64,000 nucleotides of DNA from Burkholderiales bacterium (GTDB taxonomy: Bacteria; Pseudomonadota; Gammaproteobacteria; Burkholderiales; UBA6910): the NCBI GenBank assembly GCA_026005015.1, contig BPKG01000001.1:186001-250000 (forward strand). The letters run 5' to 3'. The notes beneath the pieces are model-generated. The model had not been told where the DNA came from, ran no database searches, and worked only from the letters and a program-made list of their open reading frames with translations. The translations under genes and the position numbers were made by a program. Positions 26,611 to 36,700 of this stretch are shown here, in pieces (within the stretch, counting starts at the first letter, position 1; every line of letters starts with the position of its first letter).

Positions 26611-28222
26611 CGCCGCCAACCCACGACTTGACTACGTTGGCCACGACTTTGGGGTCCTGGCGGGCGAGCTGGCGGGCGGCTTCCAGGCTGCTCGCCTGGG
26701 AGGAGGGTGGTGCCGCCAGTTCCGGCACGGAATCCTCCACCGCGAGCGGCCTACCGGTGGTACCCGCCGCCAGGAGGTTTTGCAACAACGGCCGCAGCAC
26801 GCCGAACAACAGGTAGGCGGCGAGGAGGGCGAGCAGCAAGTGCTTACCCAGGTCTTTGGCCAAGGACAGAATCTCCGGCTGTTTCCAGAACGGAAGCTGC
26901 GGCTCCGGCGCCTCCTCAGGCACGGTGAAGGGACTGTTCACCACGTTCACCGTATCACCGCGCTTCTCATCGAAACCGATGGCCTCCTTCACCAGGTTGG
27001 TGATCTGGGCGAGCTCCTCGGGGGAGAGGGGTTTCATTTCCATCCTGCCGTCCGCCCCGACAACCGCGCGGTAGTTGACCACCACCGCTGCTGAGAGCCT
27101 GCGCACGGTCCCGCTCGCTTGCCGTGTATAGGTGACGGTCTTGTCCACTTCATAATTGGTGGTGGATTCCTTGCGGCTAGGTGAGGCAGCAGACGCTGGT
27201 GATGGTCCGGCCGACTCTTTTTTCCCGGGCTGGGGCTCGAGAGGTGCGGTGACCGCGGGAGGCGGCTGGTTGGACAGCGCTCCTGGTATGCCGCCAGTCG
27301 GGACCAGGCCGTCGCCCGTTGACTCGGTCACGTGCTGGCTGCGCACAGTGGCCTGTCCCGGCATGGCGTTTGGCCGGTAGGTTTCAGCGGTCTGTTCCAC
27401 GTGGGAGAAATCCACCTCTGCGGATACTTGGGCCCGCAGGTTGGGCGCACCGACGATGGGCGTCAGAATCGCCTCGATGCGCCGGGCGTAGAGGCTCTCC
27501 AGGTGGTTGCGGTACTTGATCTGGACCGGATCCAGACCCGAGGCCGAAAGCGGGTCAGCGTTGGCGGAAAGCAGGTTGCCTTTCTGATCGATCACCGTGA
27601 CGTTGCGCGGCGCGAGTTCAGGGACGCTGCTCGAGACGAGGTGGACTATGGCGTTGACCTGGGCTTCGTCCAGGGTGCGGCCCGGGTACAGGTGCACCAG
27701 GACCGAAGCGCTGGGCTTTTGCCGCTCTCGCAGGAACACGCTGGGGCGCGGTAGGGCAAGATGGACCCGGGCGGATTCCACCGAGGCGATGGACTGCACC
27801 GTACGTGCAAGCTCTCCTTCCAGCGCGCGCTGGTAATTGACCTGTTCCTGGAACTGGGATGCGCCGAGCTTCGGGTTTTCCAGGAGCTCGAAGCCCAAGA
27901 CGCCCCCCTTGGGCAGCCCTTGGCTGGCCAATTTGAGCCGCACCTCGTGGACCTGGGCGGCAGGCACCAGGATCGCCCCGCCTTCCCCCAGTTTGTAGGG
28001 CACGTTCATTTGCTGCAGCGCCGCCAGCACAGCTCCCCCGTCCCGGTCGCTCAGTTGGGTAAAGAGGATGCGGTAATCGGGGGCGCGAGCCCAGATCCAG
28101 GCTCCTGCCAAAAGGGCTGCGGCGAGCGCCACCGTGACGATCAACGTGATTTTCTGGGAAGCGGATAGTCGGGTGAGGGCTAGCCAGCGCACGGGCATGC
28201 GGGAACTCTCCACAACAGCCAT
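26600..28222 (-). CDS. fliF: Flagellar MS-ring protein FliF
   Basis: FliF forms the MS ring in the inner membrane. The product is 540 aa. A first membrane helix (KITLIVTVALAAALLAGAWI, about 25-44) precedes the YscJ-type ring domain with APDYRILFTQLSDRDGGAVL and SVESARVHLALPRPSVF; a second membrane helix lies near residue 450, and the C-terminus VVANVVKSWVGGDEG is the FliG-binding end. The ATG at 28222 follows GAGGAGAG and replaces the longer frame reaching 28306. It is transcribed away from fliE, unlike the usual fliEF operon. Confidence 0.96.
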   Translation of the reverse strand: MAVVESSRMPVRWLALTRLSASQKITLIVTVALAAALLAGAWIWARAPDYRILFTQLSDRDGGAVLAALQQMNVPYKLGEGGAILVPAAQVHEVRLKLASQGLPKGGVLGFELLENPKLGASQFQEQVNYQRALEGELARTVQSIASVESARVHLALPRPSVFLRERQKPSASVLVHLYPGRTLDEAQVNAIVHLVSSSVPELAPRNVTVIDQKGNLLSANADPLSASGLDPVQIKYRNHLESLYARRIEAILTPIVGAPNLRAQVSAEVDFSHVEQTAETYRPNAMPGQATVRSQHVTESTGDGLVPTGGIPGALSNQPPPAVTAPLEPQPGKKESAGPSPASAASPSRKESTTNYEVDKTVTYTRQASGTVRRLSAAVVVNYRAVVGADGRMEMKPLSPEELAQITNLVKEAIGFDEKRGDTVNVVNSPFTVPEEAPEPQLPFWKQPEILSLAKDLGKHLLLALLAAYLLFGVLRPLLQNLLAAGTTGRPLAVEDSVPELAAPPSSQASSLEAARQLARQDPKVVANVVKSWVGGDEG

Positions 28223-28364
28223 AAACGGCGTCTCTCTCCTCGGTCGCACAGGTGGCTCCGGTGCTTGTCCGGCTCCTATTCTCGACGCTGGCATTATCGA
28301 GGCCATCTCGGCCAGGGTGATGGGCAGAAAAGAGGGAAATTCACCGCCATTTTTCCCGGTTCGG

Positions 28365-28381
28365 AAGGCTCCGGGGTTGCT
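28365..28381 (+). promoter_or_regulatory. Sigma-54 promoter of fliE
   Basis: AAGGCTCCGGGGTTGCT has the invariant GG (28367-28368) and GC (28379-28380) at the exact sigma-54 distance and a perfect TTGCT -12 element; the -24 half keeps GGC. Transcription would start near 28392, about 34 bp before fliE. Confidence 0.62.
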
Positions 28382-28425
28382 ACCGTAGCGACGTTACGCT
28401 CAAGGCTTGAAAAGAGGTGGCCGAT

Positions 28426-28740
28426 ATGGACGCAAGAGGCATCGACAAACTGCTCGCTCCCTTGGAGGGAGACGCCGCTGGGCCGCACCCAGGCGGGAGG
28501 GTGGCGTCCGGGCAGGGTGTGGATTTTGGGCAAGCTCTCAAGGCTGCCCTGGAAGCAGTCAACGCCCGCCAGCAGGAAGCGGCACGGCTGTCGGCGAACT
28601 TCGAGCGTGGCGAGCCAGGCACGGAGTTACACCAGGTGATGGTGGCAATGCAGAAGGCCAATATCGCCTTGCAAGTCACCATCCAAGTGAGAAACCGCCT
28701 CGTTTCGGCTTATCACGACATCATGAACATGCCGGTTTAG
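28426..28740 (+). CDS. fliE: Flagellar MS-ring/rod junction protein FliE
   Basis: FliE joins the MS ring to the rod and is the first exported rod component. The product is 104 aa, the family length. VDFGQALKAALEAVNARQQE and the C-terminal KANIALQVTIQVRNRLVSAY are the FliE signature. AAAGAGG (28411-28417) lies 8 bp before the ATG at 28426, which is preferred over the in-frame GTG at 28417. It is divergent from fliF across about 200 bp and has its own sigma-54-type promoter. Confidence 0.95.
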   Translation: MDARGIDKLLAPLEGDAAGPHPGGRVASGQGVDFGQALKAALEAVNARQQEAARLSANFERGEPGTELHQVMVAMQKANIALQVTIQVRNRLVSAYHDIMNMPV

Positions 28741-28779
28741 CCCTAGGCGGGGCGGGTATCGTCTGATTGCACGGGAGCG

Positions 28780-29505
28780 ATGGACGCGGAAGACCAGGAT
28801 CGCTACCGCGTGGACTGCGCCATAGAGGTGGCGGCCATCCTGCAGGCGATGGCCCACAGCCGTTCCTTGGTTACCGCCTGGTACGGTGGAGGTAGCGCTT
28901 TCGCTCTCACCGCAGTGCTCGAGGCCGATGCCGGCCGTGATGAGCTGATTCTGGATCAGGTGCACGAAGAGCATGCCCCGGGGCTGCTGGCGAGCCACGG
29001 CATTCAATGCACAGGGACACACAACGGGGTGGAGATCCGCTTTGTCGTGGAGAGTGTGGAACCCGTCCTCTTTCAGGGGGTTGCCGCTCTGCGCTCGGCG
29101 TTACCTGTAAGGCTCCTGCGGCTCCAGCGCCGCGAGTACTTCCGGGTAGTGACGCCGGCAGAGGCTCCGGTCACATGTATGATTCCCGCTGTTGCAGCCC
29201 CGATCGAAGCGCCCGTGCTGGATATCAGCTGTGGCGGCCTCGCCCTATGGATCTCCCAGGATGTGCTCGCCTTGGAGCGCGGCACGATACTCCGCGGCTG
29301 CCGGCTGCGGCTGCCCCACTTTGGCACGGTTGAAATCGACATCCGGGTAGTACGCGTGGGAGAGCCGAGCTTCACGGCCGGAGTTGCGGGCCGACGCTGC
29401 GGCTGCGCATTCGTGGGCATGGGCGAAGGCGAGCGCAAGCGCGTGCAGCGCTACATCATAGAACTTGAGCGTTGCCGCAATTCCCGGTTAAGCGGCTTGA
29501 GGTAA
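28780..29505 (+). CDS. PilZ-domain flagellar brake protein (YcgR-like)
   Basis: YcgR-type proteins bind c-di-GMP and slow the flagellar motor through FliG/FliM or the stator. The product is 241 aa. An N-terminal YcgR/PilZN domain (about 10-105) is followed by a PilZ domain with both ligand motifs, RREYFR (RxxxR) near residue 116 and DISCGGLAL (D/NxSxxG) near residue 150. Both are intact, so c-di-GMP binding is expected. It lies 39 bp behind fliE, making a fliE-brake operon, and a second PilZ gene is at 44484. Confidence 0.88.
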   Translation: MDAEDQDRYRVDCAIEVAAILQAMAHSRSLVTAWYGGGSAFALTAVLEADAGRDELILDQVHEEHAPGLLASHGIQCTGTHNGVEIRFVVESVEPVLFQGVAALRSALPVRLLRLQRREYFRVVTPAEAPVTCMIPAVAAPIEAPVLDISCGGLALWISQDVLALERGTILRGCRLRLPHFGTVEIDIRVVRVGEPSFTAGVAGRRCGCAFVGMGEGERKRVQRYIIELERCRNSRLSGLR

Positions 29506-29528
29506 GCTCTCGTCCGGCATTCGCGAGA

Positions 29529-29882
29529 TCAACTTTCCCCGTGGCCCTCGCCGCTTGCGTAGACGCGCCTGAGCGCTTGCTCCCGCCGATGGGTGTCGAG
29601 CAGTCGTTCCAGCTTTGCCATCCAATCCACGGCGAGGCTGCGGATCTCGGCGTCATCGGCAAGCACCTTGCGGATGAGGGCCGCTTTGCGCTGTTGCTCT
29701 TCGTGCGTGAGGGGGATCCGAGGGGCGGTCTGGAGCGTCTCGGCCAGACGGCGGCATTCCTGTTCCAACTCCACCAGCCGGTCCCAGTCCCCGGCGCGGG
29801 CACTCTGCAGCATGCGCTCGGTGAGGGCTGAGAGCGCCTCGAACGCGGCGAGACAAGGGCGGGGCGGGGAAGGGTTCGTCAT
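29529..29882 (-). CDS. fliT: Flagellar chaperone FliT
   Basis: FliT is the chaperone of the filament cap FliD. The product is 117 aa and helical, with FEALSALTERMLQSARAGDW and LVELEQECRRLAETL resembling the FliT helices, and conserved position behind fliS. The ATG at 29882 is 2 bp after the fliS stop, which argues against the longer frame to 29990. It is convergent with the PilZ gene, 23 bp apart. Confidence 0.82.
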   Translation of the reverse strand: MTNPSPPRPCLAAFEALSALTERMLQSARAGDWDRLVELEQECRRLAETLQTAPRIPLTHEEQQRKAALIRKVLADDAEIRSLAVDWMAKLERLLDTHRREQALRRVYASGEGHGES

Positions 29883-29884
29883 CG

Positions 29885-30331
29885 TCACCGCCCCGGGGCT
29901 GACGGTCTCTGAGGTTGGAGCGTTAGCGTTTTTTGCGCCGCGCCAGGAGTGATGCTTTCCCAGGCCTCCTGCAATTCGCCAAGGAGCCAAGCTACCTCTG
30001 CCAGGGCGCCAGCGTCGTTGTGCCGGTTAGCCACCACCAAGCGGTGGGCAAGGTAATCGTAAAGCGAGGCTAGGCGTTCTGCCAGCTCACCGCCGGCTTT
30101 CATGTCTAGGCTGGCCTTCAGCCCCTGGTCGATGATCTGAATCGCCTTGGAGATGGCTTCTCCCTTGGCAGCGGTTTGGCTGTCCGCCATGTGACGGCGG
30201 GCGCGGGCGATGGCCACCCGCGCCGCTTCAAACAGCATGACGATCAGCCGGTGCGGATGCGCCGTCATGACATCGGCGTCCACGCTCGCCTGGGTATAGG
30301 CGCTGACGGCACGGTCGATGAGCGATTGCAT
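29885..30331 (-). CDS. fliS: Flagellin export chaperone FliS
   Basis: FliS binds the flagellin C-terminus and prevents premature polymerisation. The product is 148 aa. AVSAYTQASVDADVMTAHPH, LIVMLFEAARVAIARARRHM and the C-terminal SLYDYLAHRLVVANRHND are family hallmarks. The ATG at 30331 is chosen; upstream frame to 30592 lies inside fliD. It follows fliD by 10 bp and precedes fliT. Confidence 0.95.
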   Translation of the reverse strand: MQSLIDRAVSAYTQASVDADVMTAHPHRLIVMLFEAARVAIARARRHMADSQTAAKGEAISKAIQIIDQGLKASLDMKAGGELAERLASLYDYLAHRLVVANRHNDAGALAEVAWLLGELQEAWESITPGAAQKTLTLQPQRPSAPGR

Positions 30332-30341
30332 GAAAGTGTCC

Positions 30342-32336
30342 TCAAGAAGAAGATGAAAGGGCAGCGAGCTGCCGCTCCAGGAAGCTCGAAGTCTTGAGCA
30401 TGCTGGCGACCATGGCGTCCAAGGCCGTGAATTGGGCGCGCAGCCGCTTTTCCACCGCCTCCAGCCGCCGCTGCATCTCTTGCTGGCGGCGTTGCAGGGC
30501 GTCGATGGCGGCCTCCAGCGTATCGCTGCGTCCCGCGACGAGCCCATCGGCGGCGAGCAGGGTGTCGGCGAGGGTCCGAAGCCGGTAGGCATAGCCTTGG
30601 GAGTAAGAAACGCTGCCGCGCTCGCCGAGTTGCACCCCCCATACCTCGATGGTGATGCCTTCAGCGTCGGTACCCGAGGCGGCGGTCAGGGTGCGGCCCG
30701 AGCCGATAGCGGCTACGCCACCAATGCTGCCTGCCGCATCTACGCCCGCCGCTGCACTGGGACTTGCGCCGAACAGACTCTCCTGGGCGTTGCCACCGCC
30801 CAGAAGCACCGCGGAGGCCGAACCGTAACGGTTCGAGGTCACGGTAAGGGCGCCGCCCGCCTCTGAGACGGTAACGCTCACGCCAGTGGTGGAGAGGGCT
30901 GGAGCGCCGTTGATCTTGGACTGGAGTTCTGCGGCGAGACCGTCCGCCGTGTAGGTTCCGGCCTGCAGGGTGACGGTAGCTGTGACCCCGTCCACGCTCA
31001 GGCTGAGGGTGTCGTTGACCCCCGCGGTGATGGTGGTATTGGCTGCTGCCGACCCGGTCACGGACCCCTGGGTGGCGAGTCGGGTCACGGAGACCTGGTA
31101 GATGCCCGGCTTGGCAGTAGAGGTTGCGGAGGCGAACCGCATCAGACTGTCGGAGGTTTTCCCCGTGGTGGCAAATACGCCCGCCACGGCCGCGGCATCA
31201 GCCTGGAGCGCCGCCTCCAGCTTGGTCGCGTCCAGCTTCAGGGTGCCATTGGGGGCGAAGGTGATGCCGAGCTGGTATAAAGCGCTATAGCTCCCCTGGA
31301 GCCCGACCAGCTCTGCCGAAAGAGTCGAGCGCAGACGCGATTCGATGAGCCGGGGGAGCCCGTCGCTCTGGAGTACCCCGGCGGTTTTCGTGGTGGAATC
31401 GTAGCTGCCCAGCTCCTTGAGGGACTTCGCCAGCCGGTTATATGCCTCTACAAACGATTCCACCGCTTGACGAATCCCGGCGACGTCAGGGGCGATGGTA
31501 AGGTTTGTCGGCGCGCCCGCATTCGTCTTGGCCAGGGTAAGGGTTACTCCTTCCAGCGCACCGGTCACGGTGTTGGAGGCGGAGCGCATGGCGATACCGT
31601 CCAGGGTGAAGTGGGCGTCTCGGGCGGTGACCGTTTCCGCGAGGTTTTGGGTTCCGGCCGGGTCGTGGGCTAGGAGGTTGGCGAGCGCCGCATCTCCCGA
31701 GACCGAAATGCGCATGCTCCCATGAGCGCCCGAAGTGCCTGAGGACAGCACCAGGCGATGGCCGCTGCCATCGTACACGATGCTGGCGCTCACTCCGATG
31801 CCCGCCTCGTTGATGGCGTCGCGGATGCCGGCGAGACTGGCGTGAGCGGCATCGATGGTTACCGTTTTGGATGCGGTGCCACTCGGGGTAAAGGTGGCGC
31901 CGCTGTACTTGCCCGTCGCTGCATCGAAGCTTCCGCCGTCAATGCTACCGAACTCGACAGTGAGGGTTCCGGTACCAATCGATGCGGTCGCAGAGTCCTG
32001 GAGTGTCGTGGCCAGCTTTTGAGCCTGGGCCAGTTGAGTGACCTCCAGGCTGTGGAGGCCGGCTACCGCCCCTGCGCTGGCGGTGGCGGTGGCGACCTGG
32101 GCATCGCCCAAGGTGGCGGCGTAGGCGCTGAAGCGGGAAGCGGAGGCGAGGCCGGATACGGCTGACTGGAACTGGGAAAGAGACCCTTTGAGGGAACCTA
32201 GGGCTGACAGCCGCGTCTGAAAATCAGACTCCCGGCGTTGCAGCAGGGAGAGGGGCCGCCGCTCTAGGGCCACAAGCTGGGCCACCAGAGTGTTCACATC
32301 CAGGTTGGAGCCGATGCCGGGCGATGATAAAGACAT
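30342..32336 (-). CDS. fliD: Flagellar filament cap protein FliD
   Basis: FliD caps the filament and inserts flagellin subunits. The product is 664 aa, longer than the enteric 468, mainly through an extra beta-rich, Thr/Gly-rich segment (about 380-560). It starts MSLSSPGIGSNLDVNTLVAQ, typical of FliD, and ends with a coiled-coil RRQQEMQRRLEAVEKRLRAQ. The ATG at 32336 is used, not the in-frame start at 32354. It follows flaG in the fliC-flaG-fliD-fliS-fliT order. Confidence 0.95.
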   Translation of the reverse strand: MSLSSPGIGSNLDVNTLVAQLVALERRPLSLLQRRESDFQTRLSALGSLKGSLSQFQSAVSGLASASRFSAYAATLGDAQVATATASAGAVAGLHSLEVTQLAQAQKLATTLQDSATASIGTGTLTVEFGSIDGGSFDAATGKYSGATFTPSGTASKTVTIDAAHASLAGIRDAINEAGIGVSASIVYDGSGHRLVLSSGTSGAHGSMRISVSGDAALANLLAHDPAGTQNLAETVTARDAHFTLDGIAMRSASNTVTGALEGVTLTLAKTNAGAPTNLTIAPDVAGIRQAVESFVEAYNRLAKSLKELGSYDSTTKTAGVLQSDGLPRLIESRLRSTLSAELVGLQGSYSALYQLGITFAPNGTLKLDATKLEAALQADAAAVAGVFATTGKTSDSLMRFASATSTAKPGIYQVSVTRLATQGSVTGSAAANTTITAGVNDTLSLSVDGVTATVTLQAGTYTADGLAAELQSKINGAPALSTTGVSVTVSEAGGALTVTSNRYGSASAVLLGGGNAQESLFGASPSAAAGVDAAGSIGGVAAIGSGRTLTAASGTDAEGITIEVWGVQLGERGSVSYSQGYAYRLRTLADTLLAADGLVAGRSDTLEAAIDALQRRQQEMQRRLEAVEKRLRAQFTALDAMVASMLKTSSFLERQLAALSSSS

Positions 32337-32354
32337 GTAGCGCCTCCGTCGCAA

Positions 32355-32693
32355 TTACCCCTTGTGGTCCAGCAGCACCCCCTGCATCCGGTCGAGACCC
32401 CGAGCGATGGCCAAGACTTCCTCTGGGGGAATCTGCCGCAGGACCTCGCCAGTGGTCCGGTCCACTATTTGCACCACGAGCTTGCGGGTCGCCTCATCCA
32501 TACCATAGCGAAGCTCTACCGACAGATGGCGCAAAGCGGCGTTGATCTGCCCGGACGTCTCGCGCACTTGCGCTTCCTCCACGGCCGATGTCCGAGCGGC
32601 CTCGGTACGTGGCAGTTCGTGCTCGCGGGGTGCGAGATCGAGAGACCGCGCTGCTCTGGTGTCCGTAGCAGGGCCGATGGAGTTGGCGATCAT
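32355..32693 (-). CDS. flaG: FlaG family protein
   Basis: FlaG-type proteins influence filament length in polarly flagellated bacteria. The product is 112 aa. A disordered N-terminal half is followed by the FlaG domain: LRYGMDEATRKLVVQIVDRT and TGEVLRQIPPEEVLAIARGL. It lies between fliC and fliD, the standard position. A stable hairpin separates it from fliC, so its level may depend on read-through. Confidence 0.92.
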   Translation of the reverse strand: MIANSIGPATDTRAARSLDLAPREHELPRTEAARTSAVEEAQVRETSGQINAALRHLSVELRYGMDEATRKLVVQIVDRTTGEVLRQIPPEEVLAIARGLDRMQGVLLDHKG

Positions 32694-32716
32694 GGGTTAG
32701 GCTCCCTTTTTATTGA

Positions 32717-32742
32717 GCCCGCGCCGGAGAAACGGCGCGGGC
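32717..32742 (-). terminator. Hairpin between fliC and flaG
   Basis: GCCCGCGCCG and CGGCGCGGGC form a perfect 10-bp GC-rich stem with a 6-base loop, 11 bp beyond the fliC stop on the minus strand. The following bases are TCAATAAAAAG, with no T-run, so it may be a partial terminator or an mRNA-stabilising 3' stem for abundant fliC message. Confidence 0.55.
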
Positions 32743-32752
32743 GGCACGGAGC

Positions 32753-33607
32753 TTACCGTAGTAAGGAGAGCACGGTATTGGGCAGAGCGTTTGCTTGCGC
32801 CAGCATCGCAACGCCGGCCTGTTGCAGGATTTGACCGCGGGTGAGGGCTGCCGTCTCGGCGGCGAAGTCCGCGTCCATGATCCGGCTGCGGGAAGCGGTG
32901 AGGTTCTCGGCGTAGTTCTGCAGGTTGGCGATCACGGCCTCGAACCGGTTTTGCACGGCACCGAAAGTGGCGCGCACCGTGCTTACCCTGGAAATGTCGG
33001 CGTCCAGGTTGGCGATAGCCGCTGAAGCGTTGGCTGAGGTGGATACGTTGATCACGCCTGTCGCAGTGAGGGTGCCACTGTAAGAGTAAAGACCTGCAGA
33101 TCCGTTGGTCGCGAGATCGGTGGTGGTCACGGAAACCTGGTTAGACGCTACTCCGCTTGCACCCACCTGGAAGGTCAGCGTCGAGGAACCTGACAGCAGC
33201 GAGGTGCCGTTGAAGGTGGTTGTCTGGACGATGCGGGAAATTTCCTGAGTGAGCTGATCCACCTCCTTTTGCAACTGGCCACGGTCGGTGTCGCTGATGG
33301 TGCCATTGGCGGCCTGCACCGCGATCTCGCGGATGCGTTGCAGGTTGTTGGCTATCTGGGCTAAGGCGCCCTCGGCCGTTTGGCCAAGGGAGATGCCGTC
33401 GTTGGCGTTACGCACCGCTTGATTGGTGCCCCGGATTTGGGAAGTGAAGCTTTCTGCCACCGCCAGACCCGCAGCGTCGTCCTTGGCGCTATTGACCCGC
33501 AGCCCAGAGGACAGGCGTTGAATGGCGGTCTGCAATTGGGATTGGGATGCAGACAGATTGCGCTGAGCGTTCAGCGACGCGATGTTGGTGTTGACTACAA
33601 GTGCCAT
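32753..33607 (-). CDS. fliC: Flagellin FliC
   Basis: FliC is the filament subunit. The product is 284 aa, a short flagellin: D0/D1 domains with a small central domain (about 150-200). It starts [20 protein letters not shown], has [20 protein letters not shown], and ends [15 protein letters not shown]. The segment [18 protein letters not shown] corresponds to the TLR5-contact and assembly region of enteric flagellin. The central part is rich in Ser, Thr and Asn, giving possible O-glycosylation sites. AAAGGAG precedes the ATG at 33607. A sigma-28-type promoter lies about 80 bp upstream and a glycosyltransferase gene ends at that promoter. Confidence 0.97.
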   Translation of the reverse strand: MALVVNTNIASLNAQRNLSASQSQLQTAIQRLSSGLRVNSAKDDAAGLAVAESFTSQIRGTNQAVRNANDGISLGQTAEGALAQIANNLQRIREIAVQAANGTISDTDRGQLQKEVDQLTQEISRIVQTTTFNGTSLLSGSSTLTFQVGASGVASNQVSVTTTDLATNGSAGLYSYSGTLTATGVINVSTSANASAAIANLDADISRVSTVRATFGAVQNRFEAVIANLQNYAENLTASRSRIMDADFAAETAALTRGQILQQAGVAMLAQANALPNTVLSLLR

Positions 33608-33684
33608 TTCCGATCTCCTTTCAATTCGATGTAACTGGGGCGATCCGACCGCTCGATTCGCGTCGCACAACCGCCTTGTGCCGG

Positions 33685-33712
33685 TTATCGGATGGCTGAC
33701 GGGAAAACTTTA
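33685..33712 (-). promoter_or_regulatory. Sigma-28 promoter of fliC
   Basis: On the minus strand TAAAGTTT (33712-33705) is followed after 12 bp by TCCGATAA (33692-33685): a perfect FliA -35 and a 7/8 -10, with spacing one base longer than usual. The first TAA of the -35 is the stop codon of the upstream glycosyltransferase gene. Confidence 0.75.
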
Positions 33713-36700
33713 GGGTAAAGCCAGGGCGCACGGCCGGGCCTGGACCGGGGCCCGGTCAGTAAGCGCGTCTAGCCATTCCTCCAAGGAATTTTCCAAAAGG
33801 TAGCTCGCGAGTACCCACTCGCGTAGCCTGTCGCCTTCTTGTGCTGCTGCATCCAGGTTGTGGATCCGTTCCCGGATCGCCTCGATCCATACGCGGGGTT
33901 CGTTGGACAGACGGGTGACCGGGGCCCCCTGGTAGGGATAAATGTCAGTGCACACCACCGGCCAACCCAGCACGCCGTACTCCAGCAGCCGCAGGTTGCT
34001 TTTGGCCTCGTTGAAGGCATTGAGCTCTAGAGGCGCTATGGCCAGGTCCAGGTTGAGGCTCGCGAGCTTGGCGGGATATTCGTCGAAGGAGACGAATTCG
34101 TGGAATTCGTGCACGTAGGGGCGCAGCGCTTCCGGGCACATGCCGAAAAACACCCATTCGGCCTCCTGGGCGGTAGCGCGCACCACGTCGTAGATGAGTT
34201 CCAGGTCCCCTTGGTGTTGCTGGGCGCCGGCCCAACCCACCCGTGGCTTACGGCCTGCCCGGCGCGCCGAGTGCAATCCGAGCCAGCGATCGCTCTCCAG
34301 CCGGTTAGGCACCACCCGCACGTCATCGCACATGCTGCGGGTAAGTTCCCGTAAAGGCTCGGTGGAGACGATTAGGCGCTGACACAAGGCCGCTGCACGG
34401 CGTAGACGCGGTTTGGCGTCTTTGAAGGCGAAGCGGTAAAAAGCGTTCTTAGGCGGAAGCTGGGTAATAAGATCATCCAGGCTCATGACGCGCAGCATTC
34501 GCGGAAGGAAACGGCTATAGAGTTCGAGTGCCTGCAGGTAGGCGTCGTTGATCGCCGCGTGCAATACTAGCGTGTCGGGAGCCAAACGCTCCATCTCGAT
34601 GAGGCTCAGCACCCTTGCCTGCATGAGGCCAGGAGGATCGATGGCGGTGCACTGGGCAAGGCCCGCGTCGGACAAAGCTCGGAAAGGGCCACGGATGCGA
34701 TACTCGCCGGAGCCCCCTGCCAAGGGAAGACCCAGCACCCGTGGACGGTCGTGAAACTCGGGATCCCATTCCGGCACAGCACCGGCCTCCACCCGGAAGT
34801 CCAGGGCGGTGAGGGCGAGGTTACGGTTGTACGCAGGATCCCGGGCAAGTCGGGGGAGCCAGCGGGAGAGCATCCAGAGGCGCTCTTTCTCCGCGCGCTC
34901 TGCAGCTAAGGCGAGTTTCTTCAAGTCCCTGCGCTCATCGTGGATGGAAGTGGAGCCATGATGAACTACAGTGGCAAACGGCGTCCAAACTACCCGGTAT
35001 CCTTGTTTGGCGAGGCGCAGACAGAAGTCCACGTCGTTAAACAGCACGGCAAGATTCTCTTGATCCATGCCTCCGGCATTCAAATAGACATTGCGCCGCA
35101 CCAGCATGCATGCTGCAGTCACCGCCGAATAGTTTTGGTCCACCTGGGCGCGGTTCATGTAACCGGAATCGCTCAGGCTGGTCTTGCCGTCACTGAACGC
35201 GTGGTGGGCGATATCTGTAAGGCCAAGCACTATGCCAGCATGTTGAAGGGCCGCGGACTCCGGGTACACCAACCGGCAGCCTACGACTCCAACGTCGGGG
35301 CGCATGCCGTGGAGCATCATGCGTTCCAGCCATTCCGGCTGTACGATCTGGGTGTCGTTGTTCAGAAACAGCAGATATTCCCCACGGGCCTCTTTGGCTG
35401 CGGCGTTGCACATGGCGGCGAAGTTAAAAGGATAGGGATAGGATAGCAGCCGCACCCGTTCGCCATGTTTTTCCTCGAGCGTTTCGTAGTACGCCAAGAC
35501 GTCTGGATCGCTGCTGCCGTTGTCACACAGGATTACTTCGTAGTGGGGATAGGTGGTCTTGGCGAAAAGGCTTTCGACACAGGGTTGAAGGAATTCCAGT
35601 TTGTCTTTTGTCGGTATGATGATGGAAACAAGGGGTCTGTCCGGGTGGTGGTAGATGACCCGCACGGTGCCAGGGATAAACCCATCGGCCAGCTCGGCCT
35701 GGATGCCGCGGCGGTGCAGGTGGCGCGTCAGGGCCGCTCGGGTAGAAGGCGTGTGCAGCCCGGCTTCCAGCTTGCTGGGAAGGCTCAGTAGCACATCCGC
35801 GATGTGCCCGATGGCTTCCTCCTCGTAGCGGTCCAGGATTTGGAGGAGAAGATCGTAATCATGCGCTGGCGATACCTCGGCGAAAGCGTCTGCCCGCACA
35901 GCAATCCCGGGGCCGGCATAAGGCATGGAGCGAGCCAGATCTAGGTTAAAGTCGGGTTTGAAGCGGGGATTCAAACGGTTTCCGCCAGGATCGATGCGGT
36001 CGTCATCCCAGTAGATCAAGCGCCAGCGAGGATGGGCATCGGCGTAGTCGGCGATAGAAAACAAGGCATGGGGGGCAAGCTGAGCGCCGGCCGGCAGGCA
36101 CACGATCCAATCCTCGGGAGGTGGCGCTACGGCGAATAGGGGTGCATCGGGCGAAATCCAGCGGACACCTGCAGCCACAGGACCCTCGGCTGCTGGCGCT
36201 GGGAATTCGGCCATCACCGTAAGTTCGAGTTGGCGATAGAGCTGGGTAGAGAGGGAATCCAGGGTGTCTGCGAGTAGTTCTTCCTCCCCGTGCCTCGCGT
36301 GCACCACAACGTGTAGCGTCGGGCGCGAGCGCCAGCGCAGCATCATCCGTTCGGCATACACTTGGCCGTGAATTAGGCGCAGGCGCTTGTGGGCGCACCA
36401 GCGGGTGTAAGCATGCGCGTCGTCGCGGACTTTGGTAGGCTCGGACGGGGTGCTTGTTAGGCCCTCTTCCGCAAAACGGGAAAGGGGGCCATGGTGGACT
36501 GCCGTTACCCGCGGCAGGTGGGCATGGGTGACCCCCATTTCCAGGAAACGCTCCCAAAGATCCCAATCGGCAGGGTAAAAATACTTCCAGCTGGCCCCGT
36601 TGTAATGGAAGGACTTCAATCCGGCGTGGTACAAGGATGAGATGCGGGCGATGTGCCCCAGTGCCGGGATTTCTCCCCCCACTCTCACGTTCGGGCGGCC

